A stretch of DNA of 64,000 nt from Gammaproteobacteria bacterium (GCA_025350055.1 JANXYK010000064.1:1-64000); one strand, 5' to 3'. Counted from the stretch's first letter, positions 1 to 9,199 are shown. Numbers and translations: made by a program. The notes: generated by a model not told the origin, from the sequence alone.

Positions 1-24
1 GGCCGCGCCATCCATGGCGCGGCC
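1..24. repeat. Perfect 11-bp hairpin at window edge
   Basis: The first 11 bases and bases 14-24 are exact reverse complements, giving a GC-rich hairpin with a two-base loop centred on CCATGG. A second CCATGG follows at about 33. It may be the end of a terminator or of an intergenic palindromic repeat whose remainder lies outside the window. There is no T-run after it. Confidence 0.5.
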
Positions 25-151
25 GGAGCCTCCATGGACGGATTCACGGCGTTCCCGACCCAAGCCCTTCACGATCGACGCCTCCCTTGGGCAACGTAGC
101 GCTCTTGATCCGTGCCCCATTCCAGTACGCGGCCCGTGTAACATTGTACGG

Positions 152-1573
152 ATGCCCACACCCGTAGTAACACGTTTTGCTCCCAGCCCCAGCGGTGAAC
201 TGCACCTGGGCAACGTGCGCACGGCGCTGTTCAGCCTGTTGCTGGCGCGACGGAGCGGGGGGCGTTTCCTGCTGCGCGTGGAAGATACCGATGCTGCCCG
301 CAGCAGCGAGCCGCATGTGCAGGCACTGGAGACCGACCTGCACTGGCTGGGGCTCGATTGGGATGAGGGACCAGGAAAGCCGGGCGCCACTGGGCCCTAC
401 CGTCAGTCCGAGCGAGCTGCCATCTACCAGCCCTTGCTGGCACAGCTCGAGCAGCAGGATCTGGCCTACCCCTGTTTTTGCAGCCCGCAGGAGCTGGATT
501 TGTCGCGCCGCGCGCAGCTGGGCGCGGGCCGGCCGCCGCGCTATGCGGGCACCTGCGCGAATCTCGACGCAGCGGCCCGTACGACGCGGCGTGCGGCGGG
601 CCTGCGACCCACATTGCGTTTTCGCGTGCCGGCCGAGCGTACGCTGCAGTTCGATGACCTGGTGCACGGTGCGCAGAGCTTCGATTGCGCGCATATCGGC
701 GACTTTCTGATCCGCCGCGAGGATGGTACGCCGGCGTTTTTCTATGCCAACGCCATCGACGATTCGCTGATGCAGGTGACGCAGGTGCTGCGTGGCGATG
801 ATCACCTGGCGAATACGCCGCGACAGATCCTGGTGCTCGAGGCGCTGCGCATGCGCGTGCCGGGTTACGGGCACCTGCCGCTGCTTACCGGCGAGGATGG
901 TGCACCGCTGTCCAAGCGCAACGGAGCGCGCTCGGTGCGAGACCTGCGCGAAGCCGGGTTTGCAGCCGCTGCGATTCTCAACCAGCTGTTCCGCCTAGGC
1001 CATTCGGGAGCCAGCACGGCATTGCTCAATCCTGAGGAAATGGCCGCACAGTTCAATCTGTCGCACCTGCAGCGCGCCAGCGCACACTTCGATGTCGCGC
1101 AGCTACGCCACTGGCAGGGCCAGTGGGTGCATGCGCTCAGCCCGGATGCGGCGCTGGCCTGGCTGGCCGAGCGCCTGCCACGCGATATCGATCCCTTGCG
1201 ACGCCAGGCCTTCGTGAGCGCCGTGCTGCCCAATCTCGTGGTGGCCAGCGATGTCGCCGAGTGGTTGCCCGTGGTGTTCGGTGGTGAGTTGCAGTTCGAG
1301 GATGCCGCGCGCGCGGCAGTGATCGCGGCGGGCAGCGGATTCTTCGCGGCCGCGGCTGCTGCCATACCCGATGCAGGTGCTGCCTCGGCGCCAGCGCCGG
1401 TGATCGATCTGGCGGCGCTGCGTGTCGCCACGGGTCGCAAGGGCGCGGAGTTCTTTGCGCCGCTCCGTGCAGCGCTCACTGGCCGATTGCATGGGCCGGA
1501 ACTCGCGCCGCTCCTGCGTGCGATGCCGCTGCCGCTGGTCAGGGACCGGCTGCAAAGCGCCGGGCGGAGCTGA
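152..1573 (+). CDS. gltX: Glutamyl-tRNA synthetase (class I)
   Basis: This 473-residue enzyme charges tRNA-Glu with glutamate in the cytoplasm. The class I signatures are visible: HLGN (residues 18-21, HIGH-type, after FAPSPSGEL) and PLSKR (252-256, KMSKS-type). The C-terminal anticodon-binding part ends with the usual RxALTGRxxGPEL pattern. The SWIM-type zinc knot reads C108-F-C110-x24-C135, but the usual fourth ligand, a His two residues after the last Cys, is Asn137. An in-frame ATG at 14 would add a 46-residue tail without family resemblance, so the start is set at the ATG just before the conserved VTRFAPSPSG. cysS follows after 3 bases, suggesting one transcript. A second GluRS elsewhere in the genome is possible. 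Confidence 0.93.
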   Translation: MPTPVVTRFAPSPSGELHLGNVRTALFSLLLARRSGGRFLLRVEDTDAARSSEPHVQALETDLHWLGLDWDEGPGKPGATGPYRQSERAAIYQPLLAQLEQQDLAYPCFCSPQELDLSRRAQLGAGRPPRYAGTCANLDAAARTTRRAAGLRPTLRFRVPAERTLQFDDLVHGAQSFDCAHIGDFLIRREDGTPAFFYANAIDDSLMQVTQVLRGDDHLANTPRQILVLEALRMRVPGYGHLPLLTGEDGAPLSKRNGARSVRDLREAGFAAAAILNQLFRLGHSGASTALLNPEEMAAQFNLSHLQRASAHFDVAQLRHWQGQWVHALSPDAALAWLAERLPRDIDPLRRQAFVSAVLPNLVVASDVAEWLPVVFGGELQFEDAARAAVIAAGSGFFAAAAAAIPDAGAASAPAPVIDLAALRVATGRKGAEFFAPLRAALTGRLHGPELAPLLRAMPLPLVRDRLQSAGRS

Positions 1574-1576
1574 GGC

Positions 1577-3028
1577 GTGCTGCAGATCCACAACTCGCTC
1601 AGCGGGCGCAAGGAAACCTTCAAGCCCATCGTTGCCGGCCAGGTCGGCATGTATGTCTGCGGTGTCACGGTCTACGACTACTGCCATGTCGGCCATGCGC
1701 GCTTCCTGGTGGTTTTCGACACGGTGCGACGCTACCTGCGTCATCGCGGCTACCAGGTGCGCTATGTGCGCAACATTACCGACATCGACGACAAGATCAT
1801 CAAGCGCGCCGCGGAGAATGGCGAACCCATCGATGCCCTGAGCGCGCGCTTCATCGAAGCGATGAACGAGGATTGCGCCACGCTCAACTGCGAAGCGCCG
1901 GATTTCGAGCCGCGCGCCACGGGTCATGTGCCCGACATCATCGCGCTTATCGAGCGGCTGGTGACGCGCGAGCTCGCCTATGTGGCGGCCGATGGCGATG
2001 TGATGTACGCGGTGGCGCGTTTTCCGGGCTACGGCAAGCTCTCGGGCAAGCGTCTGGCAGACCTGCGTGCCGGCGCGCGTGTCGAGGTCGATGGCGCGAA
2101 GCGCGATCCGCTCGATTTCGTGTTGTGGAAGCGCGCCAAGCCCGGTGAGCCCGCCTGGGATTCGCCCTGGGGCATGGGCCGTCCCGGCTGGCACATCGAG
2201 TGCTCGGCGATGTCGCAGGCGCTGCTGGGCGATCACTTCGACATCCACGGTGGCGGGAGCGACTTGAAATTTCCGCACCACGAGAACGAAATCGCACAGT
2301 CCTGCGGCGCGAGCGGCGCGGCCTTCGTGAACGTGTGGATGCACAACGGCTTCGTCAACGTCGACAACGTCAAGATGTCGAAGTCGCTGGGCAACTTCTT
2401 TACACTGCGCGAGGTACTGCCACGCCTGCGGCACCCGGAGGTCATGCGCATGTTCCTGCTGAGCAGCCACTACCGCGGGCCGATCAACTACAGCGCCGTG
2501 CAGCTCGAACAGGCCGATAGTGCGCTCACGCGCCTATACACGGCGCTGCGCGGTGTGGCCACGGCCGCTGGCGAGCTAGGCAGCGACCAGCCTGCTGCGG
2601 CGGAATATCTGCGCGCCGCCCGGCAACGCTTCGAGCAGGCGCTCGACGATGACTTCAACACGCCCGAGGCCATTGCCGTGCTGCAGGAGCTGGCTCGCGA
2701 ACTCAACTCGGCGCGGGCCGCGGGTCGTAATGCCGAGGCGGCCGCGCTCGCCACGGGCTTGAGGCAGTTGGCTGCGCTGCTGGGCGTACTCGGGCTCGAT
2801 CCGGAACTGTGGTTCAAGCTGGTCGTGCCGGGTTTCCAGGACGAGGCGGGTGCTGGCCCGGCGGTGCTCTGCGAAACCGAAATCGAAGCGCGCGTCGCGG
2901 CGCGCCTCGCGGCGCGCAAGGCGCGTGACTTCAAGGCCGCCGACCTGATCCGTGATGAGCTGGCGGCCGCTGGCGTCACGTTGGATGATCAACCGGGAGG
3001 CCGCACGCTCTGGCGGCGGGGTGCTTAG
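1577..3028 (+). CDS. cysS: Cysteinyl-tRNA synthetase
   Basis: This enzyme (483 residues, normal length) charges tRNA-Cys. The class I motifs are HVGH (37-40) and KMSKS (266-270). The catalytic-site zinc ligands are recognisable as C28 (YVCGVTVYD), C209 (HIECSAM) and the HHEN segment near 234-237. The C-terminal helical domain ends in [19 protein letters not shown], which is typical of the family. The start is GTG, three bases after the gltX stop. No other start fits the conserved N-terminus ([12 protein letters not shown]). In other gammaproteobacteria cysS often sits close to folD; here the CDP-sugar cluster separates the two. Confidence 0.96.
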   Translation: MLQIHNSLSGRKETFKPIVAGQVGMYVCGVTVYDYCHVGHARFLVVFDTVRRYLRHRGYQVRYVRNITDIDDKIIKRAAENGEPIDALSARFIEAMNEDCATLNCEAPDFEPRATGHVPDIIALIERLVTRELAYVAADGDVMYAVARFPGYGKLSGKRLADLRAGARVEVDGAKRDPLDFVLWKRAKPGEPAWDSPWGMGRPGWHIECSAMSQALLGDHFDIHGGGSDLKFPHHENEIAQSCGASGAAFVNVWMHNGFVNVDNVKMSKSLGNFFTLREVLPRLRHPEVMRMFLLSSHYRGPINYSAVQLEQADSALTRLYTALRGVATAAGELGSDQPAAAEYLRAARQRFEQALDDDFNTPEAIAVLQELARELNSARAAGRNAEAAALATGLRQLAALLGVLGLDPELWFKLVVPGFQDEAGAGPAVLCETEIEARVAARLAARKARDFKAADLIRDELAAAGVTLDDQPGGRTLWRRGA

Positions 3029-3030
3029 TC

Positions 3031-3879
3031 ATGCCGCCGCTCAACCCAAAGCACTTTGTCGTGATTCCTGCTTGCCCGCTGTGCGCGGCCAGCGATGCTG
3101 CGCCCTACGCGCAATTCCCCGAGCTGCTGTGGGTCAAGTGCAAATGCGGCCTGGTCTACATGTACTCCGCGCTCGACACTGGCAATGCACCGCCAATGGG
3201 CGACTCAGTGAATCAGCGTTACGAGCAGCGCCTGCGCCGCCGCATCAGCAAGTCGCGCCACCAGATACTCGATGTGCTGAATGTCGTTGCGCCCGGCCCG
3301 TTCCTCGATATCGGCTGTTCGCTCGGATACACCATGAAGGCTGCCGTTGAACTTGGGCTTCCGTCACGCGGACTCGAGATCAGCGAGGCTGCGGCCAGCG
3401 TCTGCCGGGAGCAGGGGTACGATGTCAGCGTGGGCACGATGACAGCGATGCCGTATGAGTCCGGGCAATTGCAGATCATCACCATGAAGCACGTGCTCGA
3501 ACACACGCCGCAGCCGCGCGCCGCGCTGCGCGAGGTGCGGCGCGTCCTCAAGGAGGGCGGCGGCCTGTTCATCGCCGTGCCGCACGGGCGTTATCGCAAG
3601 GCCGTGCGTGACCCGCAGACCTGTCGCTTCTTCGTGCCCAGCGGTCATGGTCCGGTGGGTGGGCACTTCATCTACTACACGCCGGCAACACTCACGCGGC
3701 TGCTGCAGGAAGAGGGATTCACGGTCGCGAGCGTGCATCCGCGGCTCGTGCACCGTCGCGCGGCGCTGCCGCTGCGGTTGTTGCAGATCGTGGTTGCGCC
3801 ATTGCGCTGGTCGGTGCAGCGCCTGATCTATGGCCTGGGTCTGAAGAAGGAATTCTGGCTGGTGGCGGTCAAGCGATGA
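3031..3879 (+). CDS. Class I SAM-dependent methyltransferase with zinc-ribbon head
   Basis: This 282-residue protein starts with a CPLC...CKCG zinc-ribbon-like segment (residues 15-40). A Rossmann methyltransferase domain follows: FLDIGCSLGYTMKAA is SAM motif I, and KHVLEHTPQPRAALREVRRVLKEGG is the motif IV/V region of Methyltransf_11/23 proteins. Such proteins are common in surface-polysaccharide clusters, where they methylate sugars. It starts two bases after the cysS stop and its own stop overlaps the next ATG (ATGA), so it belongs with the CDP-sugar genes that follow. The substrate cannot be read from sequence; O-methylation of a sugar is the likeliest role. Confidence 0.8.
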   Translation: MPPLNPKHFVVIPACPLCAASDAAPYAQFPELLWVKCKCGLVYMYSALDTGNAPPMGDSVNQRYEQRLRRRISKSRHQILDVLNVVAPGPFLDIGCSLGYTMKAAVELGLPSRGLEISEAAASVCREQGYDVSVGTMTAMPYESGQLQIITMKHVLEHTPQPRAALREVRRVLKEGGGLFIAVPHGRYRKAVRDPQTCRFFVPSGHGPVGGHFIYYTPATLTRLLQEEGFTVASVHPRLVHRRAALPLRLLQIVVAPLRWSVQRLIYGLGLKKEFWLVAVKR

Positions 3880-4649
3880 AGGCAGTGATACTCGCGGGCG
3901 GCATGGGCACCAGGATCTCGGAAGAGACGCACCTGCGGCCCAAGCCCATGATCGAGATCGGCGGCAAGCCGATCCTCTGGCACATCATGAAAATCTACTC
4001 CACGCATGGCGTGAACGACTTCGTGATCTGTTGCGGCTATCGCGGTTACCTCATCAAGGAATATTTCGCGAACTACTTCCTGCACACCTCCGATGTCACC
4101 TTCGACGTGCAACGCAACGAGATGTTCGTGCATGAGCGCAAGGCCGAACCCTGGCGCGTGACGCTGGTGGACACGGGCGAGAGCACCATGACGGGTGGCC
4201 GGCTCGCGCGCGTGGCCGAACACGTGCGCACCGAGGATGCGTTCTGCTTCACCTATGGTGACGGCGTTGCGGACCTCGACATCACGCGGCTGCTGGCTTT
4301 CCACCAGGCTCATGGCAAGGCGGCGACGATCAGCGCCGTGCAACCCCCGGGTCGTTACGGCGTGCTTGATCTGGAAGGCCAACGCGTGCGGCGCTTCCGC
4401 GAGAAGATGCAGGAGGGCAGTGGCTGGATCAACGGTGGGTTCTTCGTGCTCTCGCCGCGCTGCCTCGACTATCTCGGTGACGATCAGTGCATCTGGGAGG
4501 CCGAGCCGCTCAGCGGGCTGGCGCAGGCCGGCGAATTGATGGCCTACCAGCATTCCGGCTTCTGGCAACCCATGGATACGCTGCGCGAGCGCAACCAGCT
4601 CGAACAACTCTGGGCCAGCGGCAAGGCGCCATGGAAAACCTGGGTCTGA
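3876..4649 (+). CDS. rfbF: Glucose-1-phosphate cytidylyltransferase
   Basis: It makes CDP-glucose from CTP and glucose-1-phosphate, the first step of CDP-deoxysugar synthesis. At 257 residues it has family length. The nucleotidyltransferase signature GGMGTRISEETHLRPKPMIE is at residues 8-27. Other family blocks are GGKPILWHIMKIYS, the acidic FTYGDGVADLD, and WINGGFFVLSPRCLDYL. The start overlaps the upstream methyltransferase stop (ATGA), and the 3' end overlaps the start of the CDP-glucose dehydratase by 19 bases, so these genes are surely one operon. Confidence 0.93.
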   Translation: MKAVILAGGMGTRISEETHLRPKPMIEIGGKPILWHIMKIYSTHGVNDFVICCGYRGYLIKEYFANYFLHTSDVTFDVQRNEMFVHERKAEPWRVTLVDTGESTMTGGRLARVAEHVRTEDAFCFTYGDGVADLDITRLLAFHQAHGKAATISAVQPPGRYGVLDLEGQRVRRFREKMQEGSGWINGGFFVLSPRCLDYLGDDQCIWEAEPLSGLAQAGELMAYQHSGFWQPMDTLRERNQLEQLWASGKAPWKTWV

Positions 4650-5716
4650 ACGCACAATTCTGGCGCGGCCGGCGCGTTTTCCTCACCGGCCACACGGGCT
4701 TTAAGGGCGGCTGGCTCAGCCTGTGGTTGCAGAGGCTGGGCGCGCGGGTCTACGGCTATGCGCTCGATCCGGCCACCGAGCCCAGTCTTTGCAGTGTCGC
4801 GCGCGTCGCTGCTGGCCTGTCCGGCGAGACGCGTGCCGATGTGCGCGACGCTGCGGCGCTCAGCAAGGCCTTGCACGCAGCTGATCCTGAAATCGTGCTG
4901 CACCTGGCGGCGCAGCCGCTGGTGCGCCAGTCCTATGTGGATCCGGTGGGCACTTACGCGACCAACCTGCTCGGCACGGTGCATCTGCTCGAGGCGGCCC
5001 GTCAATGTGCCTCGGTGCGCGCCATCGTCAACATTACCACCGACAAATGCTACGAGAACCGCGAATGGATCTGGGGCTATCGGGAGAATGAACGTCTCGG
5101 CGGCGTCGATCCCTATTCCAGCAGCAAGGCCTGCGCCGAGCTGGCCAGCGTTGCCTATCGCGAATCCTTTTTTCGCGCGCGTGGCGTGGGCCTCGCAACC
5201 GCGCGCGCCGGCAACGTGATTGGTGGCGGCGATTGGTCGGACGATCGCCTGGTGCCCGATTTCCTGCGCGCCTCGCAAGCGGGCAAGGCGCTGGTGGTGC
5301 GGCATCCCGATGCCACGCGTCCCTGGCAGCATGTGCTCGAGCCGCTGTACGGCTATCTGCTGCTGGCGCGGCAGCTCTACACGCAGGGCGAGGCCAGCGC
5401 CGGCGCTTGGAATTTCGGACCACGCGAGGCGGATTCCTGTGCGGTGCGTGAACTGCTCGAGCGCTTGACGCAGCTGCTCCCCGGTACGGCCTGGCAGCAC
5501 AATGGCAGTGCACAGCCGCACGAGGCGCACATGCTGCGGCTCGACAGCAGCAAGGCGGGCGCCGGACTCGGCTGGGTGCCGCGCTGGGATCTGACCCAGG
5601 CGCTGGCGCGCACCGTGGACTGGCATCAGGCCTGGTGTCAACAAAAGGACATGCACGAGTTCTGCAATTGGCAAATCGCCGCGTACGAAGCGGCACTCTC
5701 CGGGCCCGGGCGCTGA
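4631..5716 (+). CDS. rfbG: CDP-glucose 4,6-dehydratase
   Basis: This extended short-chain dehydrogenase (361 residues) converts CDP-glucose to CDP-4-keto-6-deoxyglucose. The NAD-binding motif is TGHTGFKGGW near residue 20, followed by HLAAQPLVRQSY, ITTDKCYENREW and YSSSKACAE (catalytic Tyr-x3-Lys). AGNVIGGGDW and the late CNWQI are strongly typical of RfbG. The ATG at 4631 lies inside rfbF and gives the correct N-terminus (FWRGRRVFLTGHTG); a longer frame from 4487 only reads rfbF out of frame. The stop overlaps the next ATG by one base. Confidence 0.93.
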   Translation: MENLGLNAQFWRGRRVFLTGHTGFKGGWLSLWLQRLGARVYGYALDPATEPSLCSVARVAAGLSGETRADVRDAAALSKALHAADPEIVLHLAAQPLVRQSYVDPVGTYATNLLGTVHLLEAARQCASVRAIVNITTDKCYENREWIWGYRENERLGGVDPYSSSKACAELASVAYRESFFRARGVGLATARAGNVIGGGDWSDDRLVPDFLRASQAGKALVVRHPDATRPWQHVLEPLYGYLLLARQLYTQGEASAGAWNFGPREADSCAVRELLERLTQLLPGTAWQHNGSAQPHEAHMLRLDSSKAGAGLGWVPRWDLTQALARTVDWHQAWCQQKDMHEFCNWQIAAYEAALSGPGR

Positions 5717-6276
5717 TGGCACGTTTTCAATTCAGTGCCACGCCAATGTCGGGACTGTGGTCAGTGCAGGGCACGCGCCTGGAGGACGAGCGCGGTTTCC
5801 TCGAACGCCTCTATTGCGCGGAGGAATTTTCCGCCGCTGGCTGGTGCGGGCCGATCGCGCAGCTCAATCACAGCTACACGCGCCGGCGCGGTACGGTGCG
5901 CGGCCTGCATTTCCAGCACGCACCCTGTGCCGAGGACAAGCTGGTGAGCTGCCTGCGTGGCGAAGTATTCGACGTGGCGGTTGACCTGCGCCATGGATCA
6001 CCGACCCTGCTGAAGTGGCATGCAGCAGTACTCTCGGCCAGCAACGGTCGTGCGTTGCTGATCCCTCGCGGATTTGCCCACGGCTTCCAGGCATTGAGCC
6101 AGGATTGCGAACTGCTGTACCTGCACTCGAGCCCCTACGCTGCGCAGGCCGAGGGTGCACTGAACGTGCGCGATCCGCGGCTCGCCATTGCCTGGCCGGA
6201 GCCCATCAGCGAACTCTCGCCGCGCGATGCCAATCACGCGCTGCTCGCCAGTGACTATGCCGGCATACAGGTCTGA
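5716..6276 (+). CDS. RmlC-like sugar 3,5-epimerase
   Basis: A 186-residue cupin of the dTDP-4-dehydrorhamnose 3,5-epimerase family. Visible blocks are DERGFLERLYCAEEF, NHSYTRRRGTVRGLHFQ, KLVSCLRGEVFDVAVDLR and IPRGFAHGFQAL; the His in RGLHFQ matches the family's catalytic base. Because the neighbours make a CDP-sugar and no dTDP-rhamnose genes (rmlA, rmlB, rmlD) are present, the substrate is probably CDP-4-keto-6-deoxyglucose, epimerised at C3 and/or C5. The start overlaps the rfbG stop (TGATG). I leave the symbol blank because rfbC/rmlC would imply rhamnose. Confidence 0.85.
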   Translation: MARFQFSATPMSGLWSVQGTRLEDERGFLERLYCAEEFSAAGWCGPIAQLNHSYTRRRGTVRGLHFQHAPCAEDKLVSCLRGEVFDVAVDLRHGSPTLLKWHAAVLSASNGRALLIPRGFAHGFQALSQDCELLYLHSSPYAAQAEGALNVRDPRLAIAWPEPISELSPRDANHALLASDYAGIQV

Positions 6277-6277
6277 G

Positions 6278-7504
6278 ATGCGCTGCCGTCATTGCCAGGC
6301 TCCGCTGGCCGAACAATTCGTGGACCTCGGCACTGCACCGCCATCCAATGCCTACCTGAAACCCGCCGACCTGCAGGCGCCGGAAAAATATTTCCCGTTG
6401 CGGATCCGGGTCTGTACGGCCTGCTGGCTGGTGCAGACCGAGGACTACGCGCGCCACGACGAATTGTTTGGCGCCGACTATGCCTATTTCAGTTCCTATT
6501 CCGAATCCTGGCTGGCGCATGCGCGCGACTATGTCGCTGCGATGGCCGAGCGCTTCGCGCTCGGCAGCAGTTCGCTGGTCATGGAGATCGCCGCCAATGA
6601 CGGATATCTGCTGCAGTACGTGCAGGCGCGCGGCATCCCTTGCCTCGGCATTGAACCCACGGCCAGCACTGCAGCCGCGGCCCGCCAGCGCGGGCTGCTC
6701 GTACGCGAAGAGTTCTTCGGCGTCGAGCTCGCACGGCGCCTGGTGGCCGAGCAGCAGTCCGCCGACCTGCTGATCGCCAACAATGTGCTGGCGCACGTGC
6801 CCGACATCAACGATTTCGTCGCCGGCTTTGCGGTAGCGCTGAACCCTGAGGGTGTGGCGACCTTCGAGTTTCCGCACCTGCTGCGCCTGGTAGAGCAGGT
6901 GCAGTTCGATACGATCTACCATGAGCACTACTCATACTTGTCGCTGCTCGCCGTGCAGAAAATCTTCGCGCACTGCGGGCTCGAGGTATTCGACGTGCAG
7001 GAACTGGGCACGCATGGCGGGAGCCTGCGCGTGTACGCGCAGCGCGCTGACAGCGGTTCACGACCAGCCAGCCCGGCAGTGCAGGCCATGCTCGAGCAGG
7101 AACGCGCCGCCGGCATGGCCAGCGTCGATTTCTATCGCGGCTTCCAGGCACGGGTGGCACGGGTGCGCGATGACTTCCTGGGTTTCCTGATCCAGGCACG
7201 AAAGACCGGCAAGCGCATTGCCGCCTACGGCGCTGCGGCCAAGGGCAACACTTTGCTCAACTTTGCTGGCGTGCGCGCCGATGCCATCGAGTTTGTGGTC
7301 GATCGCAATCCCGCCAAGCAGGATCACTTCCTGCCGGGCAGTCGCATACCGGTGATGCCCGAAGCCCAGTTGCGTGTTTCGCGACCCGACTACGTACTGA
7401 TACTGCCGTGGAACCTGCGCGCTGAGCTGAGCGTGCAGCTAGCCTATGCGCGCGAGTGGGGCGCGCGCCTGGTGGCAGCCGTCCCCAGGCTTGAAATATT
7501 CTGA
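6278..7504 (+). CDS. NDP-sugar C-methyltransferase (TylCIII type)
   Basis: This 408-residue protein has the three-part layout of sugar C-methyltransferases. First comes a zinc-binding head (C3-x2-C6 and CTACW near 46-50). A SAM domain follows (MEIAANDGYLLQYVQARG). The C-terminal domain (RIAAYGAAAKGNTLLNFAG, then FVVDRNPAKQDHFLPGSRIPV) is typical of Methyltransf_14. Relatives such as TylCIII and TcaB9 add a methyl to C3 of a 4-keto-deoxysugar nucleotide. In this operon the acceptor is probably the CDP-4-keto-6-deoxyhexose made by the preceding genes. The start is one base after the epimerase stop. Confidence 0.85.
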   Translation: MRCRHCQAPLAEQFVDLGTAPPSNAYLKPADLQAPEKYFPLRIRVCTACWLVQTEDYARHDELFGADYAYFSSYSESWLAHARDYVAAMAERFALGSSSLVMEIAANDGYLLQYVQARGIPCLGIEPTASTAAAARQRGLLVREEFFGVELARRLVAEQQSADLLIANNVLAHVPDINDFVAGFAVALNPEGVATFEFPHLLRLVEQVQFDTIYHEHYSYLSLLAVQKIFAHCGLEVFDVQELGTHGGSLRVYAQRADSGSRPASPAVQAMLEQERAAGMASVDFYRGFQARVARVRDDFLGFLIQARKTGKRIAAYGAAAKGNTLLNFAGVRADAIEFVVDRNPAKQDHFLPGSRIPVMPEAQLRVSRPDYVLILPWNLRAELSVQLAYAREWGARLVAAVPRLEIF

Positions 7505-7543
7505 TGCGCCGGCGTGCGGCAACCCGGCTCACGCGCGCCTGAC

Positions 7544-8425
7544 ATGCGCGTAGCGCTCACGGGTGCCAGCGGCTTCATCGGCCGGCACGTGCTGGCCGAG
7601 CTGGTGCGACGTCAGCAGACTGTAGTGGCCGTCGCGCGCGATAGCTCGCGCATTGCCACGGCACCGGGAGTGAGTGCTGTGTCGCTGGACCTCGCGGCAC
7701 CGCAGCGCGACTGCTTCGAGCGGCTGGGCCGACCCGAGGTGTTGATCCATCTGGCGTGGGAAGGTCTGCCCAACTATCGCTCCGCACGCCACACGGAAGT
7801 CGAGCTGCCGCGGCAACTGGCCTTCCTGCGCGCGCTCATCGATGCCGGCCTGCCGGCGCTGCTGGTGACCGGTACCTGCCTCGAATATGGCATGCAGTCC
7901 GGTGCGCTGCGCGAATCGCTCACGCCTGAGCCTGGCACGCACTACGCCATCGCCAAGGACCAGTTGCGCCGTGAACTCGAGGGCTTGCGTGCCAAGCAAC
8001 ACTTCGCGCTGACCTGGGCGCGCATGTTCTACAGCCACGGACCAGGCCAGGCAGCAGGCTCGTTGTTGCCGCAGCTCGCGGCCGCGGTAGCCAGTGGTGC
8101 CAAGCGCTTCGACATGTCCGGCGGCGAGCAGCTGCGCGACTATCTGCCGGTGGAAGAGGTGGCGCGCCTGTTGGTGGCACTGGCGCTGCAGCACTGCGAC
8201 GCCGGCGTGTTGAATGTCTGTTCGGGAAAGCCGCTGCGGGTGCTCGATGTGGTGCAGTCATGGCTCGCAGAGCACAAGGCCAGCATCCAGCTCAATCTGG
8301 GGCACTATCCGTATCCTGACTACGAGCCCATGGCCTTCTGGGGCGAGCGCACACGGCTCGATGAGCTGCTGGGCCACGAGGCCCGGGCGGGTGCCTTCGC
8401 GTACAATCAGCCCAACGCAGGGTGA
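7544..8425 (+). CDS. NAD(P)-dependent 4-keto-sugar reductase/epimerase
   Basis: An extended SDR of 293 residues. The Rossmann motif is TGASGFIGRHVL at the N-terminus, the HLAWEGLPN segment follows, and YAIAKDQLRRELE carries the Tyr-x3-Lys pair. Its place after a dehydratase, an epimerase and a C-methyltransferase fits the final 4-keto reduction that completes an NDP-deoxysugar, as CDP-abequose or CDP-paratose synthases do. The start is the ATG directly before RVALTGASG. An upstream GTG at 7514 would add ten unrelated residues. Confidence 0.8.
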   Translation: MRVALTGASGFIGRHVLAELVRRQQTVVAVARDSSRIATAPGVSAVSLDLAAPQRDCFERLGRPEVLIHLAWEGLPNYRSARHTEVELPRQLAFLRALIDAGLPALLVTGTCLEYGMQSGALRESLTPEPGTHYAIAKDQLRRELEGLRAKQHFALTWARMFYSHGPGQAAGSLLPQLAAAVASGAKRFDMSGGEQLRDYLPVEEVARLLVALALQHCDAGVLNVCSGKPLRVLDVVQSWLAEHKASIQLNLGHYPYPDYEPMAFWGERTRLDELLGHEARAGAFAYNQPNAG

Positions 8426-8437
8426 GGTGCAAGATCC

Positions 8438-9175
8438 ATGAGCTTTGACGACGAAGTGCGCCAGCGCATCGAGGCCAATGCCAAAGACCGCGCACTGTGC
8501 GAGGCCGCCTCGAAATTCATGCATGCCTCCACGCAGCCCAAGTATTCCTACAACTTTGCGTGGATGGGTCGCCCGCTCATCCAGTATCCGCAGGATATCG
8601 TGGCGATGCACGAGATCCTCTGGCGTACGCAGCCGGACCTGGTCATCGAAACCGGCATTGCCCACGGCGGCTCGCTGATTTTCTCGGCCTCGATGCTTGA
8701 GCTCAACGCCATATGCGGTGGCCCTGCCAATGCCCGTGTGCTGGGCATCGATATCGACATCCGCGCGCACAATCGCGCGGCGATCGAGGCGCATCCGATG
8801 GCGCGGCGCATCCACATGATGCAGGGCTCCAGCATCGCGGCCGAGACCATCGCGGCGGTGCGCCAGTTCGCTGCCGGCAGCCGCAATATCCTGGTGTGCC
8901 TCGATTCCAACCACACGCACGATCACGTACTGGCTGAGCTCGAGGCCTACGCACCGCTGACCAGCGTCGGCAATTACTGCGTGGTGTTCGATACCGTGGT
9001 GGAGGATCTGGCAGGGCAGAAGTGGGCTGACCGACCCTGGGGCCCGGGCAACAACCCGAAAACCGCGGTCTGGAAATATCTCGAGACCCATCCGGAATTC
9101 CAGATCGACAAGAGCGTGCACCAGAAGCTGCTCATCAGCGTGGCGCCGGATGGCTACCTGCTGCGCGTGAAGTAG
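8438..9175 (+). CDS. Cephalosporin hydroxylase family (CmcI-like) protein
   Basis: This 245-residue protein matches the CmcI/rhamnosyl O-methyltransferase family by its blocks: YNFAWMGRPLIQYPQDI, DLVIETGIAHGGSLIFSA (SAM-type motif I), LGIDIDIRAHNR, LVCLDSNHTHDHV and the hallmark WGPGNNPKTAVWKYL. Members are SAM-fold enzymes; some O-methylate sugars and the founding member acts in cephamycin synthesis. In a glycan operon, O-methylation or another SAM-dependent sugar modification is most likely. It sits 12 bases downstream of the reductase. Confidence 0.85.
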   Translation: MSFDDEVRQRIEANAKDRALCEAASKFMHASTQPKYSYNFAWMGRPLIQYPQDIVAMHEILWRTQPDLVIETGIAHGGSLIFSASMLELNAICGGPANARVLGIDIDIRAHNRAAIEAHPMARRIHMMQGSSIAAETIAAVRQFAAGSRNILVCLDSNHTHDHVLAELEAYAPLTSVGNYCVVFDTVVEDLAGQKWADRPWGPGNNPKTAVWKYLETHPEFQIDKSVHQKLLISVAPDGYLLRVK

Positions 9176-9199
9176 CCAGCGCCAGCGAGCGCCTCCCGC

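Noticed and set aside
1103-2470. 455-codon open frame antisense to gltX and cysS
   Set aside because: Shadow frame of GC-rich codons. The forward genes have complete class I synthetase motifs; the antisense product has no recognisable domain.
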